Source of the DNA: Bacteroidales bacterium M8
GTDB taxonomy: Bacteria; Bacteroidota; Bacteroidia; Bacteroidales; Muribaculaceae
Length of the DNA: 24,975 nt
NCBI GenBank assembly: GCA_001689495.1
Contig: LUJS01000020.1
Coordinates: 1-24,975, forward strand
Direction: 5' to 3'
Part shown: positions 6,470 through 15,785 of the stretch, piece by piece
How the letters are laid out: each line of letters opens with the position of its first letter
Numbering within the stretch: position 1 is the first letter of the stretch
Translations under genes and position numbers: made by a program
Notes under the pieces: generated by a model
What the model saw: the letters and a program-made list of their open reading frames with translations, nothing else
Databases searched by the model: none
What the model was told of the DNA's origin: nothing

Positions 6470-7846
6470 ATGTTTGAGATCTTGAGACCACAGCTCGACC
6501 CCAAGCCTATCGCAAGGTTTTTCCTGACCTTGTTGCTTGGACTTGTCAACATCACGGCGGTGGCAGATACCATACCGGACAGTGATAAGGTCCGAAACCA
6601 TGTAATCATTGCCGTAGATAATGTGGTGCCTTTATACGAGGATGTCTTGTGCAACAAGAGTTACATGCTCAGCCAAATGGATAAAATTCTCCGTCAGGAT
6701 GGCGACAAACTGCTGTCCGACGGGGATTATGTCTCTGTGGTGACATTCGGACTCGGCGCTCAGAATTACAACTTCGACCGTTTCGTTCTGCCGGCCACGC
6801 TCAAAGGCGAGCCTTTGGTGTGGCGTGATTTCACGTCTTGGGGCGAAATCTTTCCTAATTGGTCAGGCCAAGTGCTCAACAAGGCCGAAGGCCGCATGAT
6901 CGGTGCTCCATATTCGATGCTTTCGGGTGCAAAGCCGTTCATAATGAGCACGGTCAAGAGCCCCGATGCCGATAAGGCCGCCGAAAGGACTTACATGCTC
7001 ATGATAACGGATGACCACTATAACGGCAATGACAATTACAGGAAAGAGTTTGCAGACTACCGCATCACCGGAGGCTGTGCTCCCGTCGAGCCCTTCGAAA
7101 GGCAGGTGAACCAATATCATTCCTTTTTCAAGGAGCGCGAGGTGGCACGCACTGCAATATCAACGTCAAGAGCCCTGCCATACTATCTTATTCTGCTTGA
7201 GATCGTTCCGGCCAATATCCCGTCGCTTAACGGTATCGTGGACATTCCCGCTTCGCTCAACATACATCGCGTGCCGGGTGGTTATGGCATCGGTTTCAAG
7301 GCCAAGTCAGTCGACGATTTTTATAAGTTCCGAAATCTCAAGGTAACAGTGAATGCTCCGTCTGGCGAGTCTCTTGTCGGCGAGTCGGATTCCGAGGGCA
7401 ATGTCGACATGGTGATACCCTATGGCGCCGTGGACCCCTCTGACATTCGCGTGGACATTGACGGCGAGGTGCTTCAGAAAGACGGTATGTATGACGGAAT
7501 GCTCATGTCTCCGGGAAATGCCAATACTCCGCGCATGCACACCTCGCGCTCGATTTCAGTTCAGGAAGACGGAAAGATATTCGGCGCCCCCATGCCTGAC
7601 GTCATGTGGTGGTGGGCGCGCGACGATGTCAAAATGGCCGCCTTCGTATGGGAGGTCATCATAGTTCTCCTCGTCATATTGCTTACAATAGCCGCCGTGG
7701 GCTATTACAACAAGAAGTCTACGGTCTACACTCTTGGAAATGACGAGATAGGCATTCGGGCTATAACCTCGGGGCATAATGTCGGAAGCAAGGGAGACAT
7801 CAATCTCAAAAAGAATACTAAGAACAGGAAAAAACAGAAGCAATGA
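6470..7846 (+). CDS. Exported, C-anchored protein with degenerate vWA-like domain
   Basis: The protein has 458 residues. An N-terminal signal segment (about 13-32) with a plausible AVA-D cleavage site is followed by a large extracytoplasmic region. The strand HVIIAVDN (Asp 50), helix, strand YVSVVTFG and later YMLMITDD (Asp 181-182) follow the order of a vWA Rossmann fold. The MIDAS Ser/Thr residues expected two and four positions after Asp 50 are missing, so metal binding is doubtful. A second beta-rich domain (about 285-340) precedes one transmembrane helix (390-412) and a Lys/Arg-rich cytoplasmic tail of about 45 residues. The tail could contact the cytoplasmic partners encoded next. It is the first gene of the cluster and overlaps the next start by an ATGA. 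Role inferred: membrane adaptor of the machine. Confidence 0.8.
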   Translation: MFEILRPQLDPKPIARFFLTLLLGLVNITAVADTIPDSDKVRNHVIIAVDNVVPLYEDVLCNKSYMLSQMDKILRQDGDKLLSDGDYVSVVTFGLGAQNYNFDRFVLPATLKGEPLVWRDFTSWGEIFPNWSGQVLNKAEGRMIGAPYSMLSGAKPFIMSTVKSPDADKAAERTYMLMITDDHYNGNDNYRKEFADYRITGGCAPVEPFERQVNQYHSFFKEREVARTAISTSRALPYYLILLEIVPANIPSLNGIVDIPASLNIHRVPGGYGIGFKAKSVDDFYKFRNLKVTVNAPSGESLVGESDSEGNVDMVIPYGAVDPSDIRVDIDGEVLQKDGMYDGMLMSPGNANTPRMHTSRSISVQEDGKIFGAPMPDVMWWWARDDVKMAAFVWEVIIVLLVILLTIAAVGYYNKKSTVYTLGNDEIGIRAITSGHNVGSKGDINLKKNTKNRKKQKQ

Positions 7847-10800
7847 ATATAGGTTTCAATAACGAACAGGAGCAGTCTGGCGGAGTCATCCGCCAGCAGG
7901 TCCTTGTTGACTTGTCGCACCAGCGTCGCGACAACGTGAACATAGGGACTGCGGTTGAAATATATGCCCGGCCAAAGAACAAACTTAAGAATTTCTTTGG
8001 ACTGAGTAAATCCATACATAGGAAACTGTCTGTATCTCTTGTTAATTTTGCTGCCGATCCCGATCTTGTCCTGAGTGACGAGATGATCTCCGTGCTCATA
8101 GACAGCGAGCCTGAAATGATGCGTCGCGGCAACAGTGTTCCCATCGAGATTAACGGCGAAACCACGCGATTCCAGCTTATCTTTCATCCGTCCAGCGTGC
8201 TTGACTGCAAGAGAGTTCAGGGCAGGGGATCCAATACGTTCGACATCTCATTCTCGCTCTCGCTGAGAGACGAGAAGAATAACGAGATCTGCTCGCAGAA
8301 AGTAGAGCTCGGCATTGATCTCGTCCCCGTGGATTTCCGCCCCGAAGTCGAGATGTCGGTGATACCGCCCCTGCAGTTCATGCGTACGATTGGCGTAAAG
8401 AAGATTGGTCAGATTGTCGTTCGCGACACTCACACGCTTGAGCGCATTCCTGCCGTGGGGCTCAAGGCCGATTTCACTGCCACACGCGAAGGCAATCCGG
8501 TCGACGCCGATGCCGTATGGCTGGAACTCCCGTCCAACATAGAAGGTTTGTCTTTGACCGGTGACAAGACTCCCGGATTCGAGATGAAGAAACTCGACAC
8601 CCGTGCCGATGGACATGCGGGCACTGATACCTTTGCGGTTGACATTATGTGCGACATGAACCGCATAGGCAATCCCTGTGACGCGCCTGACGGCAAGGCG
8701 GATATAGACATCAGGCTGAATCTCAGGTATCACGCGCTCACGAATCCCGGTGCGGTCGAACAGCTGATGGTACCCGACGCAAAGTTCACGGTACTCAAGA
8801 ATGTCAGCCAGCCGGAGTTGAGAGGCACGCTGACCGAAAGGGACAGCAAGCAGCATGTAATTGATTTCGAGGGCAACGCTTCGCCTCGCATCAAACTTGG
8901 CGAGATCAGTTTCCTGCCTTCATGGGATCTGTTCTCGACCACGACTCTGAGTCTGCGCAATACAGCCGAAAACGGACCCGTCGGATCGGGCATAGTCATT
9001 CGCAACATCAAGCTGACCGAACCGTCGATACCCCCGTCCGGCAAGTTTGAGCCCAGCAACCGCAGGGCATCCCTTGCCACGCTTGTGACCCTTAAGGCGC
9101 CGTCGGAAATAAGACTTCCCAACGGCGACGGAAAGGTCGAGAGCATAGGCATCCGGTTTGACGGCAGGGAGGCCCGCGAGCTCTATCTGGATCTCGGTCA
9201 GGGTAAGAGGAATTATCAAGTGCCTCTTGCAATGAGGCTCGGATTCGATTATCTGATTGATGAGGAGGGCATTGAATCCGTTGACCCCGAAATATGGAAC
9301 GATCCTGCCAAGTCGAAGCATTTCGACCTTGACATCGTGATTCCTGTCTATCAACTGCCCAACCCCAACTGGCTGTCGGTCGATTTCGGTACTTCGGCCA
9401 TTGTCGGCATGTTCAGTTCGGGTGTCATTGACCTGCATGGACGCAAGAACCAGTTGCAGAATGTCAGGGACGACAGCGATGACAAGTACGAGCGTGGCAC
9501 CAAATTCCTGTCCTCCAACGTCATTCTCCGTAAAGTGGCGGATGTCATCAAGGAGAGCGACCCCGAGTCACAGCTCATGGGCAATGGCGAGAAAACAGCA
9601 TCTTTCGAACATCTCGCCGTGTGTCTGTCTCCCACATCGCGCCTCGAGGAAGCCAATATCCGAACCCTCCTGCCTTGCCTCAAGATGATGGTGGGCTATG
9701 ATTATCTGCCTGACATCGACAACTATTCCGATTTCAAGTACTGGTGCTCGCCTTGCGAGGGCGAGCCGCTGCAGAGGGTGGGGCTCGTGCTCGAGGACTC
9801 TGACGTGGAGACCGCACGCCTCTACTCGCCGCTGGCAAAGGTCGACGAGGTCTTCCGTCAGGTATATCAGCAACTCTTCCGATATTACATCAACGATACG
9901 CTGTCGGGCGAGGCCAACAAGGTGAACAAGCTTGTCCTCACGGTCCCCAACACCTATTCGCCCTACCACCTGCAGCGCATCCGCAATATCATACAGAACA
10001 ATCTGGCCGGATTCCACATCCGCGACATCCGTTTCGTGAGCGAGTCCGATGCGGTTGCCTGCTACTATCAGACACGCTGGGACGAGATAAACAAGGAGCT
10101 CAACCGCAAGAACATCGACGAGCTGAGGTTTGACGAGACCGTGCTCGTGTTCGACATGGGCGCCGGCACTCTTGATCTCACGCTCTTCACCCGTGGCCGC
10201 AATCCCAAGACAAATGCCGTCAACGTGCGGGTGCTCGGAAAACTCGGCATCTCAAAGGCCGGCAACTATCTCGATGCCTTGCTTGCCGAGCTTCTCGCCA
10301 GAGAAATCCCCGCCCTCAAGCGATATGCCGATCCCGATTCGATTATCGACGGTGACGCGCTCAAAGGCGCCATCTCGCTCAAGGCGCTTATCAAGAACTC
10401 CATAAAGCCCGCCTTGAGCAAGGGTGGAAAGATAGAGATAAAGCGTGACATTTCGTCCGGAATACGAGAGAATACCACGCTCGATCTCGACAAGGTATTC
10501 CTGAATACCAAGGAGTTCAAGGACTTTGTCGACGAATGTACCTCTCAGTTGCTGGCCAATTTCTTTGACTTTTTCAAGGTCGAAGACGACATCCGTGTCG
10601 ACACAATCCTGATGTCAGGCCGCAGCGCCAAGCTGAAGCCCGTCAAGGATGCGCTGGACAAGATTTTCTCCAAGTACGCTGCTCCTGACGCACAGATCAT
10701 CGAGGTCAAGGATCTCGGCTCGGCCAACGATGCCGAGGACAAGACCAAGACCATCGTGGCCGAAGGCGCGACATATTATGTCGACCTCGTAGGCCAGTCG

Positions 10801-11274
10801 GACACTGTCACGTTCGAGACCGACAACCTTTCGGCTCGCTATGGCGTGGTCTATACCGGTCACGACGGGCAGATGCTTTACAAGGAGCTGCTCGACCCTC
10901 GCAGGGCCAAGCCCATATCGACCGAGCGTCGCGAGGGCATCGTGGTCAAGGCATTCGACAGCGGCGAGATGATTGTCGACCTGTCTCATTGTGTCGGTGC
11001 CGACCAGCGTCTTACCCTGATCCAGACATACCACAAGGACCCCGTCAAGGCTCTCAACGAGGGTCTGACGGAGTATATCACTGAGGTCGCCTCGTTCGAT
11101 CCACGTACTTTCAGCGACAAGTCTAAGACCCGTCTGAGGCTTGAGGTGACACGCGACAATATGATGAAATTCTATATCAACGGCTATGAGACTCCCGATC
11201 TTTCGGCTACGAAGATTGATGTGACCAGCAAGACATCACGTCGCAGTTTCTGGCCCGTAATCAAGAAGAAATAA
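7843..11274 (+). CDS. Hsp70/actin-fold ATPase with large N-terminal beta extension
   Basis: The protein has 1143 residues, against about 640 for DnaK. Residues 1-500 are beta-rich, without transmembrane segments, and look like several sandwich-type domains of unknown family. The ATPase fold begins with phosphate-1 motif LSVDFGTSA (Asp 514), continues to phosphate-2 VFDMGAGTLDL (Asp 771, Gly 773-775) and the adenosine motif LMSGRSAKLKPV (Ser 925, Gly 926). These are the three landmarks of the Hsp70/actin superfamily. Residues about 975-1143 include strands LTLIQTYHKDP and LRLEVTRDNMMKFYING, which resemble an Hsp70 substrate-binding beta domain, but the match is weak. There is no alpha-helical lid or EEVD-like tail. 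No J-protein or GrpE gene lies nearby, so it is probably a dedicated ATPase of this cluster, located in the cytoplasm. Confidence 0.88.
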   Translation: MNIGFNNEQEQSGGVIRQQVLVDLSHQRRDNVNIGTAVEIYARPKNKLKNFFGLSKSIHRKLSVSLVNFAADPDLVLSDEMISVLIDSEPEMMRRGNSVPIEINGETTRFQLIFHPSSVLDCKRVQGRGSNTFDISFSLSLRDEKNNEICSQKVELGIDLVPVDFRPEVEMSVIPPLQFMRTIGVKKIGQIVVRDTHTLERIPAVGLKADFTATREGNPVDADAVWLELPSNIEGLSLTGDKTPGFEMKKLDTRADGHAGTDTFAVDIMCDMNRIGNPCDAPDGKADIDIRLNLRYHALTNPGAVEQLMVPDAKFTVLKNVSQPELRGTLTERDSKQHVIDFEGNASPRIKLGEISFLPSWDLFSTTTLSLRNTAENGPVGSGIVIRNIKLTEPSIPPSGKFEPSNRRASLATLVTLKAPSEIRLPNGDGKVESIGIRFDGREARELYLDLGQGKRNYQVPLAMRLGFDYLIDEEGIESVDPEIWNDPAKSKHFDLDIVIPVYQLPNPNWLSVDFGTSAIVGMFSSGVIDLHGRKNQLQNVRDDSDDKYERGTKFLSSNVILRKVADVIKESDPESQLMGNGEKTASFEHLAVCLSPTSRLEEANIRTLLPCLKMMVGYDYLPDIDNYSDFKYWCSPCEGEPLQRVGLVLEDSDVETARLYSPLAKVDEVFRQVYQQLFRYYINDTLSGEANKVNKLVLTVPNTYSPYHLQRIRNIIQNNLAGFHIRDIRFVSESDAVACYYQTRWDEINKELNRKNIDELRFDETVLVFDMGAGTLDLTLFTRGRNPKTNAVNVRVLGKLGISKAGNYLDALLAELLAREIPALKRYADPDSIIDGDALKGAISLKALIKNSIKPALSKGGKIEIKRDISSGIRENTTLDLDKVFLNTKEFKDFVDECTSQLLANFFDFFKVEDDIRVDTILMSGRSAKLKPVKDALDKIFSKYAAPDAQIIEVKDLGSANDAEDKTKTIVAEGATYYVDLVGQSDTVTFETDNLSARYGVVYTGHDGQMLYKELLDPRRAKPISTERREGIVVKAFDSGEMIVDLSHCVGADQRLTLIQTYHKDPVKALNEGLTEYITEVASFDPRTFSDKSKTRLRLEVTRDNMMKFYINGYETPDLSATKIDVTSKTSRRSFWPVIKKK

Positions 11275-11282
11275 TTACAGAT

Positions 11283-13718
11283 ATGTCAAAGAAAGATAGA
11301 CACCCGAATAGGAAGCCCGAGGCACAGCCGTCAGCACAGACTCCGGCTCCTCAGCCCGACATGGACCAACCCACCGAGCATTTGCCTGAAGATGCCGATG
11401 TCGTCGCAGACGATGATGCCAATCTCTATCAGGCTGAACATACCGACCACGAGCCGGCCAAACCTTTTATGGTAAAGGTGGCCGGTTGGCTCACGCCATC
11501 TGATTACGAGATAGTCCGACTTCAGGAAATTCAGGATTTAAGGTTAAGGAACTCGGATCTCGAGAGTCAGATCGAAGGGCTCGAGGGTCAAGTCGAAGCC
11601 CTGAATGGAACACTTGAATCTGCGAAATCCTCGGCGAAAGAGAATGAAGAAGGTCTCGACTCTATTAAAAAAGTACTGGACTCTTGCCTTCAGGAGAAAA
11701 ATGAGCTCAATAATAAACTGACAAAGCTAAAAGAAGCACAACAGAGTTGTGATGCTGAGGTGATGGCTATGCCCGACCTTGACATTCCTTCCGGCAAAAG
11801 CCCATACTTGGCATTGATAGAGGCATACAAGACTCTGTCAGACAATCTGAAGACAATCCGAGATACCAAGCCGCAGACATCTTCGCGTTCCCTTGCCGAG
11901 ATTCTTTCATCTCCAAGTTCCGAAGAAAAACGTGCCCTTGACGATTATCTCAAGCAAGCTTTGGAACCTGCATATTATATTCCTAACGGCAAGGATATAA
12001 AGGCTTTTATCACCGAAGAAATTCGTCGAAACAAGCAGGCGTATACCGAACTTGAAAAAGAAAAGAATCGCATTGAGGGCGAGTCAGTACTCAAGGACAC
12101 GCCTGAATATTTCAAACAGCAACTCACTGTTGGTAATCCTGAGCGTGAAGCCATTGTCAACGACTGGATTACGGCCAAGATCAATGAGCTCGTCGCCAAT
12201 GAAGACCGCAAGCTTGCCGGCGATACGTTGGATTTGACCCTCAAGTCGATCTCAGATGCCATCAATGCGCCTCGCACCGGCGAAGAGGCAGGCGAAGAGG
12301 CTCGCAAGGAGTGTCTCAAGGCCATCGGCGTCATACTTGGTGGCCCGATAGAGTCAACCGACGGTTTGGGTGAGGCCGCAAGGCGTTTTGCAGACAATGA
12401 AGTCAAAACCCGAGTCCTTGACAAAATCAAAATCTCATCGCCCGACGAGTCCGAACTCATCGAGCGTGTCAATGCCGATATTGATTTTGCCGAGGATATT
12501 CGCAAAACCCTCGAGAAGGCCGAATGTGAGACCATCGAGGATTTCCGCGACAAGGCCGTGCAAAAATCCAAAGACGATCTTTTGGCTCAGGTCGAAAGGC
12601 GTATCAAGGAAACCGGCGACCAAGAGCTTGTCGAGGTCGCTTCTCAGAACAAGGGCATCGAGTCAATGACCGTCAAGGTGGCCGGCATTGCCAAGAAGCG
12701 TAATGAAACGCTCAACAAGTATGTCTCTGAGGCAGAGGCAATGGATGCTACGAACAATACGTTTGCGACGGAGGCAAACATTCAGGTCAAAGGTGATAAG
12801 TTGTCCGATAGAATAGCCTTTGTTCGTTCGGAATTGGACGCAAGACGCAAGTTTGCCGAGTCACGACTGATTGAGAAAGAGCAAGAATTGGAGCTCAAGG
12901 CCAATGCCCTCACGGACCTCGAAGAAACTGTCGGAACTGCTGTCGACATCGCTGCGGAAACACTTGCTACCCGTCTGGACGGCAAGACACTCGACCAGCG
13001 TCTCGACCGGCTCAATTCCAGCCTCACGGAAAAGATAAATGGCGACGCGGAACGAATCTCGACACTCACCGGCAATCTGGCGACAGAGACCGAAAGACAC
13101 AACGCGACTTTCGAAGCCTATCTCGCCACCATTCGCAGGGCCCTCGAGAGCATCGGCGACAATACAAAGGCCGCTTGCGAGAGTGCGGCGGATTCAGAGC
13201 TGATACGCAAGGCCATAGAGACCAACATACTCACCGAGAATCCTGCGGGTGATTATGAATACTTCTGCAAGGATCTCTCAAAGGCCATCGACGAGGCTCC
13301 CCGCGGTGATGCCGACGGCATCCGCAAGGCCATACACGCTACTGTTCGCGAATACCAGCAGTCGTCGCGTGCCACTTGGATGGATGTCCTCGTGCGTCTT
13401 TACCTCTACTCGAGAGTTCCGTTCATTTCCGAGCAGTTCCTCGCCAAGAATATCAACACGGCCGATCTGGCCCGTGGTGTCGAGGCCCTGTCCGAGCTCC
13501 TTGCCATGGGTGGACTTTCGCTCACATGGCCCGAGCTGTTCAGGACTCGCAGCGACGAGGGCGACTTCGAGTTCGAGACGATCCGCAACATAGATTCCTA
13601 TGTCGATGATGTCGCCGGACACGTCGGTTCTGACAATGTCGTGATAGACCTCTATTGTGCGGGCATGCTTGATGGAGGCGAGGTAATCAAAAAGCCAATT
13701 GTTTCTTTGTTTAATTGA
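11283..13718 (+). CDS. Large cytoplasmic coiled-coil protein
   Basis: The protein has 811 residues, with no signal peptide or membrane helix. Residues 1-60 are disordered, rich in Pro, Gln and acidic residues. A segment MVKVAGWLTP precedes a strong coiled coil (about 80-155, heptads of Leu/Ile). Mainly helical, charged sequence follows, with a second coiled coil at about 515-560. The last 110 residues (from about 695) are more hydrophobic and ordered, with RLYLYSRVPFI and a GGLSLTWPELF string. This part looks like the conserved functional end. I recognise no family. It starts 8 bases after the Hsp70-like gene, so the two are co-expressed and it may be a scaffold or partner of that ATPase. Its helical content recalls SMC or kinesin-like stalks, but no nucleotide-binding motif is present. 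Confidence 0.82.
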   Translation: MSKKDRHPNRKPEAQPSAQTPAPQPDMDQPTEHLPEDADVVADDDANLYQAEHTDHEPAKPFMVKVAGWLTPSDYEIVRLQEIQDLRLRNSDLESQIEGLEGQVEALNGTLESAKSSAKENEEGLDSIKKVLDSCLQEKNELNNKLTKLKEAQQSCDAEVMAMPDLDIPSGKSPYLALIEAYKTLSDNLKTIRDTKPQTSSRSLAEILSSPSSEEKRALDDYLKQALEPAYYIPNGKDIKAFITEEIRRNKQAYTELEKEKNRIEGESVLKDTPEYFKQQLTVGNPEREAIVNDWITAKINELVANEDRKLAGDTLDLTLKSISDAINAPRTGEEAGEEARKECLKAIGVILGGPIESTDGLGEAARRFADNEVKTRVLDKIKISSPDESELIERVNADIDFAEDIRKTLEKAECETIEDFRDKAVQKSKDDLLAQVERRIKETGDQELVEVASQNKGIESMTVKVAGIAKKRNETLNKYVSEAEAMDATNNTFATEANIQVKGDKLSDRIAFVRSELDARRKFAESRLIEKEQELELKANALTDLEETVGTAVDIAAETLATRLDGKTLDQRLDRLNSSLTEKINGDAERISTLTGNLATETERHNATFEAYLATIRRALESIGDNTKAACESAADSELIRKAIETNILTENPAGDYEYFCKDLSKAIDEAPRGDADGIRKAIHATVREYQQSSRATWMDVLVRLYLYSRVPFISEQFLAKNINTADLARGVEALSELLAMGGLSLTWPELFRTRSDEGDFEFETIRNIDSYVDDVAGHVGSDNVVIDLYCAGMLDGGEVIKKPIVSLFN

Positions 13719-13738
13719 AAATATCAAATATCCTGAAT

Positions 13739-15181
13739 ATGAAACCAATCATTTTTGCCGCGGGAGCATTGCTTGTGGCCGGAGTCGGCCTCTCGGTCGT
13801 GTCCTGTGGTTCTTCAATCGAAGACAAGATAGAAAAAGCCATCTCCGACGAGGGGACACTCTCTGTCCAAGACTATGACAGGCTGTCGCAGGAGTATGAG
13901 AAGGAAAACGGTGATACTACCGGATTCTACGATACCGTCGTGTCTGTATTCGATAATGCCGGTTATGACCTGAAGGGCATCCGCGTGAGCGCCGAGCAGG
14001 CTCAGGAGCTTCCTCGCAAGGTCACGGTCTATCTCGACAATACTTCGAGCATGATGGGATACATGAATCCCCGAAATGCCAAGAATACCATAACTACCGA
14101 TTTCACGAACGTGTTCACACGGGGTATCGGAGTGTATTATGCCGGCGACTCGATCGACGCGGTATATGTCAACAAGCCAGTCAAGGGCAAGGGCGCCTCG
14201 CTCGCCCATACCACATTCGACGATATGAGTTCATTGCTCACCTCAAAGAAAGTCATCCCGGGCGATGCGTTCACCATGGACGCGCTTCTCGATTCCGTCA
14301 TCGAGGAATCCGTCAATGATGCCGGACACAGTAACATCTCGTTCATAATCACCGACGGCATCCTTTCGGGTACCAACGGAGAGATCCGCGGTGATCGCAA
14401 CTTCAACCGCAACAATGCCGGAGAGCTCAACCGCCGCATTATGACTGCCGTGAAGAAAGCCTCCGAAAAAGGTTACGGCGCTGCAATATACAAGTTCAAT
14501 GCAGCTTTTGACGGCGACTATTACAAGTACGACAACGGTAAGGTCGCACTGTCGGGCAGCATACGTCCCTTCTACCTCATAGCCATAGGCGAGCGCGATC
14601 TGGTCAAGGATTTCACCACCAATGGAATCAAGAATTTCAAGCCGGTCGAGAATCAGTCGATGATAATGATTTCTCCCGTCGGCTCGCTCATACCTGTCAT
14701 CGACGGAGCCTCGTGCGAGAATGGCGAAGAGCAGGAAAACCTCGATGCCGTGATTGTGGTTCGGCCTTATGCCGACAAGGTAACGAAGAGGGGAGCAAGC
14801 CTGCGGATGTCGTTCCCGCTCGACCGTTTCCCCGAGTATATGCGCGACCTCGACGCATTGAAAAACGGCCTGAAGATAAAGCTCGCCGGAAATGAAATAC
14901 CTGTCGACTCATACAAGCTGTCGGGTTCGTCTCTTGTCGTTCCGTTCAAGATCGAGGCCGGTGACCAGCCTGTGGTCGAGATTTCGCTCACCGATGCAAT
15001 GCCGGCTTGGATCGTGGAGACATCTACCTCCGATGACTCCGGCATCAAGACCGATAGCGGCAAGACTTTCCTTCTCGACGAGTTTGCCAAGGGCTTGAAG
15101 TGGGGCATCTACGATATGAATACACCCGATCTCGGCTCCGTCCGCATCCAGCTCGACTGGCAGAGCGGCGAAACTGATTGA
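13739..15181 (+). CDS. vWA-domain lipoprotein with intact MIDAS
   Basis: The protein has 480 residues from the ATG at 13739. The N-terminus is a lipoprotein signal with lipobox VVSC (Cys 23). A short helical region (25-90) leads to a von Willebrand A domain. Strand VTVYLDNTSSM holds the MIDAS motif as D-x-T-x-S (Asp 100, Thr 102, Ser 104), Thr 179 is a candidate second-loop Thr, and IITDG (Asp 206) is the third motif. These residues bind a divalent metal in vWA domains that hold protein partners. The C-terminal third is a separate beta domain ending in a Trp-rich stretch. A TTG at 13715 extends the frame by eight codons but overlaps the preceding stop and spoils the signal peptide. It probably works outside the inner membrane, opposite the cytoplasmic ATPases. 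Confidence 0.88.
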   Translation: MKPIIFAAGALLVAGVGLSVVSCGSSIEDKIEKAISDEGTLSVQDYDRLSQEYEKENGDTTGFYDTVVSVFDNAGYDLKGIRVSAEQAQELPRKVTVYLDNTSSMMGYMNPRNAKNTITTDFTNVFTRGIGVYYAGDSIDAVYVNKPVKGKGASLAHTTFDDMSSLLTSKKVIPGDAFTMDALLDSVIEESVNDAGHSNISFIITDGILSGTNGEIRGDRNFNRNNAGELNRRIMTAVKKASEKGYGAAIYKFNAAFDGDYYKYDNGKVALSGSIRPFYLIAIGERDLVKDFTTNGIKNFKPVENQSMIMISPVGSLIPVIDGASCENGEEQENLDAVIVVRPYADKVTKRGASLRMSFPLDRFPEYMRDLDALKNGLKIKLAGNEIPVDSYKLSGSSLVVPFKIEAGDQPVVEISLTDAMPAWIVETSTSDDSGIKTDSGKTFLLDEFAKGLKWGIYDMNTPDLGSVRIQLDWQSGETD

Positions 15182-15239
15182 TGCACAGAACAACTACACA
15201 ATACATCAAAAGATCCAATAATCAAAAACCATCAAAACC

Positions 15240-15743
15240 ATGTTTAACTGGGTTTATTTCTTAGTCACCGGAAGCAAGGCCTTCCGTGATCCGCTGAATG
15301 TCTATCGCACCTACTTTATTAAGGATGGTGCATTTGACAACGCATTTCTCATATCGTTGGCCATCGGCCTCGTGCTTTGTGTCTGCTACTATCTGTACAC
15401 ACGCAAATCCATGTCGTTTGCCAATATCGGCACTTGGTTCGTGACTCTCTTTGTCGCAGCGGTACTTTCGTTTGGCGCATCGGCCTATACCGTCGGCATA
15501 GGCACTACTAATCGCGGTCTCGGCCACACCCTCGAGATGCAGGCGCGCAAACAGCAGAGCAACGCCGAAGAGACAAGCGCCAAAAAACGCAAACTCCGTC
15601 AGGATTTCAACAAGGGTGTTTTCCGTTGCGCTCCGGTCAACACATTCTGCTGGACCAACTTTGCCGTCGGTGGCATCGTGTTCCTCGTGGCATCTTTCGG
15701 ATGCAAGCGCTTTGGCGGATACGGTCGCAATATCCCCGTGTGA
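15240..15743 (+). CDS. Small integral membrane protein, three helices
   Basis: The protein has 167 residues. Hydrophobic helices lie at about 34-54, 62-84 and 138-155. A Lys/Arg- and Gln-rich loop (about 96-126) separates helices two and three. The N-terminal 33 residues are amphipathic. Cys 130, 137 and 155 flank the last helix but form no known metal motif. No family is recognised. It sits between the vWA lipoprotein and the tubulin-like gene and has a 58-base A-rich leader. Its likely job is a membrane anchor or channel-like link between the extracytoplasmic and cytoplasmic parts of the system. That job is inferred from position only. Confidence 0.8.
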   Translation: MFNWVYFLVTGSKAFRDPLNVYRTYFIKDGAFDNAFLISLAIGLVLCVCYYLYTRKSMSFANIGTWFVTLFVAAVLSFGASAYTVGIGTTNRGLGHTLEMQARKQQSNAEETSAKKRKLRQDFNKGVFRCAPVNTFCWTNFAVGGIVFLVASFGCKRFGGYGRNIPV

Positions 15744-15785
15744 TAGAGAGCTGTTCATATATTCAGACAACCAAAAAACATCACG

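Noticed and set aside
13715..13738. TTG start for the vWA lipoprotein
   Set aside because: It overlaps the previous stop and places polar residues before a good signal peptide that begins at the next ATG.
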